Below, in pieces: positions 17,487 to 25,318 of a stretch of DNA of 64,000 nucleotides (position 1 is its first letter; each line of letters opens with the position of its first letter). The notes beneath the pieces are model-generated. The model was not told where the DNA came from. It saw only the letters and a program-made list of their open reading frames with translations, and did not search any database. Where the stretch lies: the NCBI RefSeq assembly GCF_010119225.1, contig NZ_WNKF01000010.1, positions 1 to 64,000 of the forward strand. The letters are read 5' to 3'. Source of the stretch: Cyclobacterium roseum. GTDB taxonomy: Bacteria; Bacteroidota; Bacteroidia; Cytophagales; Cyclobacteriaceae. Position numbers and translations under genes: made by a program.

Positions 17487-19746
17487 CCGGCCTTGTCTTC
17501 TTTTGAATCCATTTTTGGAGGTACGTCAACAGCACCGGTAGCCAAAATAGATCTGCCACTAAAGCGAAAAACAGGGATAAGCCCACCAAGACTCCCGTAA
17601 ACCAGGGAATCTCCAAATCACTGAATGCCAATACCATAAAACCGGAAGAAAGGATAACGGTGGTTAGTATGATGGCTTTTCCGGTGGTAAAAAACGTAAT
17701 TCGGAGTGCTTTCTCAAACGGAAATCCCTTCGCCAGTTGCATGCGCAGGCTGCTAAGGAAGTGAATGCTGTCGTCCACGGCAATTCCAAAAGCAATCGCA
17801 AATACAATGGAAGTGGATAATTTAAAATCAACCCCCAGTAAAAACATGACCCCACCCACCCATACCAGGGGAATAATATTTGGAAGCAATGCAATAAGTG
17901 CCACTCTCCAGGACCTATATAGCAAGCCAATCACCAGAGCCACCAGCAAAAAAGCGAATCCCAATCCGGAAAAAACTTTCTGAGTGACCTGTTCGTGACT
18001 TTTATCAATCAGAAAGGAAGTGCCGGTAAGCCGTACCTGTAACAAATCTTCGTTCACTTCATCGGCTACAAAGGCCTTGAGCCTTGCGTGCTGTTGGTAT
18101 CCGATATAGCTTCCGACATCCTTAGCGCGGGCGGAAATTCTGCCGGATTTTACGTTTTCCGTCCACAATTTCCATTCGTTTTCATCTATCCACCGCTCCA
18201 ACATCGGAGCCATGCGTTCATAGCTGCCCTCAGACGGGAGGGTGTAGGCTTTGGGATTTCCTCTGTTCTGTGCCTTATTGATTCCCTTCACCAGGGAGAG
18301 GGGTGACAAAATAGCATCCGTGCCGTAATTATCCCCTATAAAATCCTCCAGTTTTTTGATTTCCTTCAGGACGGCGTAGTCAAATAAATCTTGTTCCGAA
18401 TCCCCCACTTCCAGATAAACTTCCAGTGGCTTCGACCCGTCAAAGGTTTGATCAAAAAACCGAAAATCCTCCTTTAGCGGGTGATCTTCCGGTAAGCTAT
18501 CGACGATGTAGCCATTGGTCTTCACCTGAGACATCAAATACCCGGCACCCAGGCTGACCAGTACAAAAATCAAGGAAATACGGGTTCCCCGGTTGATCAC
18601 CTTCTTGTAAACCGAGCCCAATACCCGATCCCAGCGCCGGGCCCAATCCTGATTTTCAGCCGATGGCAGGGCAGGAAAGACCAGCAAAGCCCAGGGTAGC
18701 AGGGTGACCAGTGCCAGAAACATAAAAAGAACTCCCAATCCCGTGTACACCCCAAACCAACGCAAACTTCCTATATCGGTAAAATAAAGAGAAAGAAATC
18801 CCAGGGAAGTCGTCAAGGCTGTCAAAAACACCGGAAGGGTCAGCTCCTGGCACATCGCGGCTACCGCCTTCTCTTTCGGCAGGGAGTCTCTCAGGGATTG
18901 TTGATAATGATTTAAGAAATGGACCAGACCACTTAGCCCAATGACCATCAGGATCGGAGGTTGCATGACCAGCATGACATCTAGCTGCCCTCCGGTAGCC
19001 AGCAGGAAAGAACCGGCCCAGAAGACTCCCAGGACGATGATTAGGAAGGGAAGCAGCACCGCCCACCAACTGCGGTACAATAGCCATAACAATAGCAACA
19101 CCCAAATCCCCGCCAACCCAAGAAAAAGCGTAAACTCCTCCTGAAGCAAGCTGACAAATTCTCCCTGAGCCCTTATTTTTCCAGCCATTTTAGATTCAGG
19201 AAGTCCTGCGTTATGCACTGCATTTTCAATCGACCTGAACAAAGAATCACCGGCTTCCTTCCCGATAAGTTGTTGGTTTTGAATCACCAACAAAAGGTAA
19301 TCCTGGTCTTCGCTAATCAGGCTTCCCTGCCACTGACCGTCCTCGGAAAGTTTCTCGGATGTCTGAATCAGGGCCTCGGAGGAAGACCAATCCATCAATG
19401 GACTGAAGCTCACTCCAAAAGGACCAATCCGCGGCGCTTCCATACGAAGCAGCGAGTTCACCTCCTCTACCCCGTCAAATTCCCTGATTTTATTTTCCAG
19501 TTGCAGGGCTTTTTCAAGGAAAATGCTATCGTATATATCCGGTTGCCTGCCCAGGGCCAGAAGAAGGTAATCGTTATCATTTTCGAACGTGGACCGGTAG
19601 TTCTGATAAAATTCCAGATCCGCATCCCCTTGCTGAAAAAAGTTTTCAAAATCATAATTAAACCGAAGTCCCTCCCAGCTATAAACAAAAAATAACGTAA
19701 GTGCGATGGCACCTACCAGTCTCCAAAAAGCCTTTCTTTTAGTCAT
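17455..19746 (-). CDS. RND/MMPL-family exporter
   Basis: A 763-residue inner-membrane transporter with the duplicated RND plan: a lone helix near 10-27, a large periplasmic loop, a five-helix bundle (from about 205), then the same order again (helices near 400 and from about 600). The sterol-sensing-like motif GIAVDDSIHFL is near 670. It belongs to the MMPL/Patched-like group that exports lipids or hydrophobic molecules with proton coupling. No membrane-fusion protein is adjacent, which fits this group. The substrate is unknown. Confidence 0.92.
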   Translation of the reverse strand: MTKRKAFWRLVGAIALTLFFVYSWEGLRFNYDFENFFQQGDADLEFYQNYRSTFENDNDYLLLALGRQPDIYDSIFLEKALQLENKIREFDGVEEVNSLLRMEAPRIGPFGVSFSPLMDWSSSEALIQTSEKLSEDGQWQGSLISEDQDYLLLVIQNQQLIGKEAGDSLFRSIENAVHNAGLPESKMAGKIRAQGEFVSLLQEEFTLFLGLAGIWVLLLLWLLYRSWWAVLLPFLIIVLGVFWAGSFLLATGGQLDVMLVMQPPILMVIGLSGLVHFLNHYQQSLRDSLPKEKAVAAMCQELTLPVFLTALTTSLGFLSLYFTDIGSLRWFGVYTGLGVLFMFLALVTLLPWALLVFPALPSAENQDWARRWDRVLGSVYKKVINRGTRISLIFVLVSLGAGYLMSQVKTNGYIVDSLPEDHPLKEDFRFFDQTFDGSKPLEVYLEVGDSEQDLFDYAVLKEIKKLEDFIGDNYGTDAILSPLSLVKGINKAQNRGNPKAYTLPSEGSYERMAPMLERWIDENEWKLWTENVKSGRISARAKDVGSYIGYQQHARLKAFVADEVNEDLLQVRLTGTSFLIDKSHEQVTQKVFSGLGFAFLLVALVIGLLYRSWRVALIALLPNIIPLVWVGGVMFLLGVDFKLSTSIVFAIAFGIAVDDSIHFLSSLRMQLAKGFPFEKALRITFFTTGKAIILTTVILSSGFMVLAFSDLEIPWFTGVLVGLSLFFALVADLFWLPVLLTYLQKWIQKKTRPAIQEKQKRPK

Positions 19747-19856
19747 GTTTGTATTTCCTTTCCCCGGTTCAATGTTTACTCATAACAGGCAACAAGGATA
19801 AACGGTTTGGCCAGCCCCCGAATTTGATTTATTTTAGAGCAAAAATTTAGATACAC

Positions 19857-21704
19857 ATGAAAAAACATACCTTTTTTTTTATTTGGGGGCTTTTACTGGC
19901 ATTTAGTGGCTATGATAGCCAGGCCCAATCATCCCGATGGCAACAATCCATCCATTACCAGATGGAAGTGGATATGGATGTTTCCACGAATCGGTACCAG
20001 GGAACCCAAACCATAGCCTATTCCAACCATTCACCGGACACCTTATACCGGGTATTTTTTCATTTGTATTACAATGCCTTTCAACCAAACAGCATGATGG
20101 ACGAAAGGTCCCGAACTATATCCGACCCGGACCGGAGGGTTGGGGATAGGATAGCCCATTTAAGTCCCGAAGAAATCGGCTACATGCGGGTAAACAGCCT
20201 GCAGATGAACGGCCAATCGGTCGCTATGGAAGAGGTTGGTTCGGTGCTGGAAGTGAGCCTTCAGGAACCCATATTGCCCAACAGCACGGTCATTTTTGAA
20301 TCCGAATTTGAGGCACAGGTGCCCTTACAGGTTAGGCGCTCCGGCAGAGATAACGCCGAAGGCATCCGGTATAGCATGGCCCAATGGTATCCAAAACTGG
20401 CCAATTACGACGAGCAGGGCTGGCATGCCAACCCTTATATAGGCAGGGAATTTTATGGGACCTGGGGAAATTTTGATGTAAAAATAACCATCGATAAAAA
20501 CTATGTCCTGGGTGGAACCGGTTACTTGCAAAATGCCCATGAAATCGGCCATGGCTACGAAGCACCCGGAGAGCGTACCAAAAAAAGCAACGAATCCAGG
20601 CTAACCTGGCATTTTTATGCCCCACAGGTACATGATTTTATGTGGGCTGCGGACCCTGATTTTACCCATGATAAGTTGGTGATGGAAAACGGGATAACCT
20701 TGCATTTTTTGTACGAAAAAAATTCGAAGACGGAGAAAAACTGGGAGGCCTTGCAGGAATATACCCGAAAAGCGATGGTCTATTTTAGCGAGCATTACGG
20801 GCAATATCCCTATCAGCAATTTTCGGTCATTCAGGGCGGAGACGGAGGGATGGAATACCCCATGTCCACACTGATCACCGGCCAGCGTACCCTGGGTAGT
20901 TTGGTGGGGGTGACGGTTCACGAATTGGCTCACAGTTGGTTTCAGGGAGTGTTAGGTTCCAACGAGTCCTTATATCCCTGGATGGACGAAGGATTTACCA
21001 CCTTTGCCAGCAACCGCTGCATGGCAGCCATCTTTTCTGAGGAACCTTCCGGATTTCCCCAGCTCGGAGCCTATGTCAGTTACGAAAAGCTGGCAAAATC
21101 AGGCCTGGAAGAACCCATGGCCACCCATGCGGACCATTACCATACGAACACGGCCTATGGGGTCGCGGCTTACTCCAAGGGAGCCCTTTTCCTGGCCCAG
21201 CTAGGATATATCATCGGAGAAGAAGTCCGGGACGAGGCCATGTTGCATTATTGGGATCAATGGAAGTTCAAACACCCAAATGCCAATGATATTACCCGGG
21301 TAATGGAGAAAGCCAGTGGGCTGGAATTGGATTGGTTTAAGGAATATTGGGTTTACACTACCAAATCCATTGATTACGCCATTTCCTCAGTGAGCGAAGA
21401 AAATGGCCAAACCAAAGTGACCCTTGAAAGAAAAGGATTGATGCCCATGCCCATTGATTTCGTGATCACCTATGAAAATGGCAGGAAAGAGACCATTTAC
21501 CTGCCCCTTACCATTATGCGGGGAAACAAAGTGGAAGAGGCCGGATTTCCCGAAAGGGTCCGCACCCAGCGATGGCCCTGGACACATACCCGTACGGAAA
21601 TAATCCTCGATGAACCCCTCTCGGCTATCCAAAGTTTGTCCATCGATCCATCCCTTCGGCTAGCCGACATTAACAGGGATGATAATGACTGGGTTAGGGA
21701 GTAG
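19857..21704 (+). CDS. M1-family aminopeptidase-like metallopeptidase
   Basis: A 615-residue exported zinc peptidase. The signal peptide ends near SQAQ24. The exopeptidase-type motif GGMEYP lies at 330-335, the zinc site HELAHSW has His355, Glu356 and His359, and the third ligand is Glu378 in WMDEGFT. The protein lacks the long C-terminal helical domain of classical PepN and matches the shorter exported M1 group of Bacteroidota. Predicted role: peptide trimming in the periplasm or outside. Monocistronic, followed by a strong hairpin. Confidence 0.95.
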   Translation: MKKHTFFFIWGLLLAFSGYDSQAQSSRWQQSIHYQMEVDMDVSTNRYQGTQTIAYSNHSPDTLYRVFFHLYYNAFQPNSMMDERSRTISDPDRRVGDRIAHLSPEEIGYMRVNSLQMNGQSVAMEEVGSVLEVSLQEPILPNSTVIFESEFEAQVPLQVRRSGRDNAEGIRYSMAQWYPKLANYDEQGWHANPYIGREFYGTWGNFDVKITIDKNYVLGGTGYLQNAHEIGHGYEAPGERTKKSNESRLTWHFYAPQVHDFMWAADPDFTHDKLVMENGITLHFLYEKNSKTEKNWEALQEYTRKAMVYFSEHYGQYPYQQFSVIQGGDGGMEYPMSTLITGQRTLGSLVGVTVHELAHSWFQGVLGSNESLYPWMDEGFTTFASNRCMAAIFSEEPSGFPQLGAYVSYEKLAKSGLEEPMATHADHYHTNTAYGVAAYSKGALFLAQLGYIIGEEVRDEAMLHYWDQWKFKHPNANDITRVMEKASGLELDWFKEYWVYTTKSIDYAISSVSEENGQTKVTLERKGLMPMPIDFVITYENGRKETIYLPLTIMRGNKVEEAGFPERVRTQRWPWTHTRTEIILDEPLSAIQSLSIDPSLRLADINRDDNDWVRE

Positions 21705-21717
21705 CTTTTAACAACAA

Positions 21718-21749
21718 TACCTGGCCGGGATTTAATATCCGGCCAGGTA
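21718..21749 (+). terminator. Hairpin terminator after the M1 peptidase gene
   Basis: Perfect 11-bp arms TACCTGGCCGG and CCGGCCAGGTA with a 10-base AT-rich loop, starting 13 bp after the stop codon. No U-tract follows. Confidence 0.7.
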
Positions 21750-21777
21750 CAAAAACGAATCTCTTTAACACTGTGTA

Positions 21778-21960
21778 AACGTGAGGTCGAGTTAAGAATG
21801 TACTCAATACCCGGCTATATCGTCACTGCGACTCTGTTTTATGGGCACTATGGAGTGACGGTCTCGTTCTACTAAAGATTCCCACGGCTTCCTTCGCACA
21901 TACCCACTCTAAGAGCCTCGGAATGACGGTTTTATTCTGAAAATAGGTCGAACTCACGTT
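21778..21960. mobile_element. MITE-like element with terminal inverted repeats
   Basis: AACGTGAGGTCGA at 21778-21790 and TCGAACTCACGTT at 21948-21960 are inverted repeats matching at 12 of 13 positions and bounding 183 bp without a gene. Inside is a second inverted pair, CGTCACT (21821-21827) and AGTGACG (21854-21860), plus a repeated GTGACGGT/ATGACGGT motif. This resembles short interspersed elements of Bacteroidota. No clear target-site duplication is seen, so mobility is inferred only from the ends. Confidence 0.5.
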
Positions 21961-21968
21961 ATAAAGGT

Positions 21969-23246
21969 CTATTCCAGTCGAATCTGATATTGGAGAACAA
22001 GGGAACTTTTTCTCATTTGCTGCACCAAATCACCCGTCCTATCTGCATCAAAAACAGGCCGATTCTGATAAGCAAGGGTCAACTTGGACCGTTGTCCATC
22101 TAGCAGTAGATTGACCCCAGTTTCCAGAAAAGTGACCGGCTCCTGTAATTTGTTATAGCCGGAATATTGGCCGGAAATAAAGGGTTGGATACGTTCGTTC
22201 CTATTGGATATAGGCCAGGTATAGCCCACTTGAAAATACCCGGTTTGCCCCGTACCAATGGCGGGCCAGGCATTACCGGTACCACTGAAGGTCCCTTGCG
22301 CGTTCAAGCCGCTACCCACGTTGTTAAACCCAATAATTCTCAGATAATTGGGGCCGAAATCATAGTAAAAATACCCCAAGTAAAAGGTCCAGGCCTTGTT
22401 ACCAGGAAGGGGGATTTCCCCAAATAGATCTGCAGCCATCAACGTGATGGGAGTGGTCAGTGTGTCGGCTGCATTAGTTAGATGCCACATGGCCTTATTT
22501 TGCCGTTCCATACCCAGCCCAAGGGTCAACACCTTCTTTTGCCCATCCAGCGTTCCGGCATGAAACGGACTGATGCTTTCGTGATCAAAAAACTGGTATT
22601 TTAAATACAACGCTGTTTGGATACCCGGCTTGACATTTGCAAACCCTGAATCAAAACCTATCTGGCTATTCGCTACCGGCGCATAAGGCCTACTGAAAAC
22701 GATCCGATAGTCCCATGGACCGGCCTGACCCGCCGCAAAGGCGCTCAGCTTACGCAAAATGTTGTCCGTTTGATTTACGGTCGGAATCAGAAAGGGAGAC
22801 AAGTCCAGGGTCAACAGCTTACTGGTTAGTGGGGCCGCGTATCGGGAGGTACCATTCCATCCGGATTGCCCCCCTCCTACGGTCAGGTACCGGTGCAGCC
22901 GGTGATCTATGTAGAAGTCCAGCAAACGGATTTCCCCGGATCGTGCGGTGAGGTAATTGATGTTATTCTGACCAAGGGTCATGGTCAGATTTGTTTTTTC
23001 CCTGATCCGGGCGTAGGCCTGGAATCGCAACCTCCTCACCGAAATATCAAAAAAAGAGGAAGAGGGCTCTCCGTTGATTAGCGTTCCGGGATTGTTCTGA
23101 TTGTAACGCATCCACACCTGGCCAGTCAGACGGAGCCCCGCATACGAACTGCTATCTTTTTGCGAATAAACCCGAAGCGGGAAATCCTGCGCCCGAGCCT
23201 GGTTCAAAACGAAAACAGCTACCGCTAAAAAAAGTAAAAATTTCAT
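21969..23246 (-). CDS. Porin-like outer-membrane beta-barrel protein
   Basis: A 425-residue protein starting at MKFLLFLAVAVFVLNQARAQ, a clear signal peptide; a longer frame to 23351 lacks any export signal at its start. Alternating amphipathic strands run to the end, finishing SSLVLQYQIRLE. The opening after the signal (GQVWMRYNQNNPGT, then VRRLRFQAYAR) recalls porins of the phosphate-selective O/P type. A passive diffusion role is likely; the solute is unknown. It is monocistronic. Confidence 0.8.
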   Translation of the reverse strand: MKFLLFLAVAVFVLNQARAQDFPLRVYSQKDSSSYAGLRLTGQVWMRYNQNNPGTLINGEPSSSFFDISVRRLRFQAYARIREKTNLTMTLGQNNINYLTARSGEIRLLDFYIDHRLHRYLTVGGGQSGWNGTSRYAAPLTSKLLTLDLSPFLIPTVNQTDNILRKLSAFAAGQAGPWDYRIVFSRPYAPVANSQIGFDSGFANVKPGIQTALYLKYQFFDHESISPFHAGTLDGQKKVLTLGLGMERQNKAMWHLTNAADTLTTPITLMAADLFGEIPLPGNKAWTFYLGYFYYDFGPNYLRIIGFNNVGSGLNAQGTFSGTGNAWPAIGTGQTGYFQVGYTWPISNRNERIQPFISGQYSGYNKLQEPVTFLETGVNLLLDGQRSKLTLAYQNRPVFDADRTGDLVQQMRKSSLVLQYQIRLE

Positions 23247-23431
23247 TTTCAGATAGAGGTATAGATTATTGAAAGCGACAAAAGGACTGGGTTTTGCCAT
23301 CCGGAAGCAGTTATTTTCTATAAAGTAACTATATCCCCTGGATGAATTCAAAACTAAGCCGGATTAAATTGATTGAGGATTACCCATAATACCTTATTTT
23401 TAACCAATCGTTTCCGGTAAATTCTAAGTTA

Positions 23432-23554
23432 ATGAAAAATTCAATAGGCCTGACAAGCGCATTGATCAACAGCTTATACCTATGCGGACTTTTTTTGTTT
23501 CTCGCTATTGGATTCGTACTTGCTGGAAAAGGAATTAGTAAGTATATCCGATAA
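23432..23554 (+). CDS. Possible 40-residue single-helix membrane protein
   Basis: A short open frame reading MKNSIGLTSALINSLY and then a hydrophobic segment (LCGLFLFLAIGFVLAG) and a basic tail (KGISKYIR). The composition is that of a real small membrane protein: polar N-terminus, one helix, positive C-terminus. It lies in a gap between divergent genes (23247-23702) where nothing else is seen. No homology can be claimed. Confidence 0.35.
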   Translation: MKNSIGLTSALINSLYLCGLFLFLAIGFVLAGKGISKYIR

Positions 23555-23702
23555 AAACCTAAACCATTTGTATGAACATTTTACCGGCCCAACTCCCTTC
23601 CAACCGGTCGAATTACTATTATTTGCTTTATTTTACTGATTAAATTGGGAATTAAAAAAGGAATTGGCTACTTTGATTGCGTGAACAATAAGCCAAAATG
23701 AT

Positions 23703-24065
23703 ATGAAGCCATTTGTACTACTTACTTGTATGGTGTTTCTATTTACCATCCGGGCGCAAGCGCAGGAAGAATTGGAAACCGAGCGAAATACCAAAGACAA
23801 CACCTATCATTTTCAAGAGTTTGAGGCCCTGCAGTTCGAGGCCGTGAGTCCGGATGAGGTTGCTACCACAACTTTTCTTGCAAAGGATTTGAACTACCAA
23901 AAATCACCCGTCCCGGGACCGCCGATGGGTAATTACCAGGATTTTAAAATCATTAAAATCACCCTTCCGAAGGAAATCTGCCAGAAATTAATAGATCGCA
24001 AGGATCTGAATGAAAAACCAGCCAGCCATTATTTGGTCAAAAGAGATACAAAGCCTAACGAGTAG
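23703..24065 (+). CDS. Small exported hypothetical protein
   Basis: A 120-residue protein with a signal peptide (MKPFVLLTCMVFLFTIRAQA, cut before QEEL). The mature part is about 100 residues, acidic at its start, with a Pro-rich centre (KSPVPGPPMGNYQD) and a C-terminal basic region. I do not recognise the family. A possible promoter box (TACTTTG at 23669) lies 27 bp upstream. The last 11 bases overlap the convergent gene. Confidence 0.65.
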   Translation: MKPFVLLTCMVFLFTIRAQAQEELETERNTKDNTYHFQEFEALQFEAVSPDEVATTTFLAKDLNYQKSPVPGPPMGNYQDFKIIKITLPKEICQKLIDRKDLNEKPASHYLVKRDTKPNE

Positions 24066-25155
24066 ACCCGAAATGGGTGTCAACGGATAGAATACGGATT
24101 TGCGCCCATTTCCAGGGGCCATCCGCCAATATCCAGGTTGCCTCACAGAGGGAGGGGACTTCCACTCCTTCAAATCTTTGGTATTCCCTGGCTTCTATGA
24201 TCCAGGGCTTTCGGGTGGCGGATTCCTCCCCACCCATGTACCGTTCGGTGCTAAATTTCACAAATCTGCCGACCTCATCAAAGGTAAAAACGCCGGACAC
24301 CGAACGGCCTTGAAAAGTCAGAATGGCCCTGGCCTCGTTTTTATCAATGCCCTCCCATCTCAGGTAGGCGCACCTGGCAGCAGCAGGAAACCAAACTATT
24401 TCACCTAAAAAACGCTGTAGCGTACCTTCATCTATTCTGGGATTATCTTTTTCATTAACCATGGAAATCAGCGACCAGAGTTTAATCGCCATTTCACCTT
24501 TTCCGCCCAGCAACTTATCCCTCCCCCTTACCTGAATCAAAGGGTAAAGCTGTAGGTCTAAAGACCAAACAAAACCGGGTTGGATCGGATTAAAGTACTG
24601 ATGGGCCGTACCTTGATACCAATCTTTCTGGGTAGGATTGAGTTTTAGTTGGAAATCCTGTTTTACCTTCACCTTGCCAGGTACCGGTGCATCCCATGCT
24701 CCTGATCGTTCAAGCCATCGCTGGACGGGCTCCGGGTAGGAAGAAGCTGGTGGAGAATCTGACTTTTCGAATGTCGTTGTGGATTGGCTAAACAATGTAT
24801 TTACTTCCTGCCTGACCTGCGTTTCAAAACGCACATCAGCTCCCGCCAGCAAGGATAGGCAAAATAAGACCACATTGGGTACGGTTCCAAACTTTGCCTC
24901 TCCCCAATACAGGATTATCAGCACCTGCGAGAAAATGGCCATCGCCAATCCGAGGTACCACCAGTAATGTACCTGCCAGGCATACCCAACCGTGACAGCT
25001 AATATACCGATGCCGGCAAGCAACCACAGCATGCCCGCATCCCTGGAAATTTGCAGGGGTAGTTCTTTCAATTCCATCCATTCATAGGCTTTTAAGAAAC
25101 CTAAAAAATGAATGAACCCATGTAAGGCCAGCAAAATGATAACGGTTATCTTCAT
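24055..25155 (-). CDS. DUF6544-like protein with N-terminal membrane domain
   Basis: A 366-residue protein with four hydrophobic helices (about 3-20, 40-60, 65-85 and 90-107), then a soluble domain from about 135. That domain opens PEPVQRWLERSGAWDAPVPG and carries KQDFQLKLNPTQKDWY, FNPIQPGFVWSLDL, RGRDKLLGGKGEMAIKLW and ARCAYLRWEGID, the pattern of the DUF6544 family. Function unknown. Single gene, convergent with the small exported protein. Confidence 0.75.
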   Translation of the reverse strand: MKITVIILLALHGFIHFLGFLKAYEWMELKELPLQISRDAGMLWLLAGIGILAVTVGYAWQVHYWWYLGLAMAIFSQVLIILYWGEAKFGTVPNVVLFCLSLLAGADVRFETQVRQEVNTLFSQSTTTFEKSDSPPASSYPEPVQRWLERSGAWDAPVPGKVKVKQDFQLKLNPTQKDWYQGTAHQYFNPIQPGFVWSLDLQLYPLIQVRGRDKLLGGKGEMAIKLWSLISMVNEKDNPRIDEGTLQRFLGEIVWFPAAARCAYLRWEGIDKNEARAILTFQGRSVSGVFTFDEVGRFVKFSTERYMGGEESATRKPWIIEAREYQRFEGVEVPSLCEATWILADGPWKWAQIRILSVDTHFGSTR

Positions 25156-25318
25156 GTACCTAATTTACCAAATTCAGGTTACCGGAACAATATAGGAGCC
25201 ACCGGAAATGGCTTCATTCTTCCATTAAATGAATCGATTTTTCCACTACAGAACAGCGAAAGGGTTTTTCAAAGCTAATTATCCTGCTTACATTGAAAGC
25301 GGATAGTAGCTAAAAAAA

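Noticed and set aside
21761-21777. Target-site duplication of the MITE-like element
   Set aside because: The bases left of 21778 and right of 21960 do not match convincingly.
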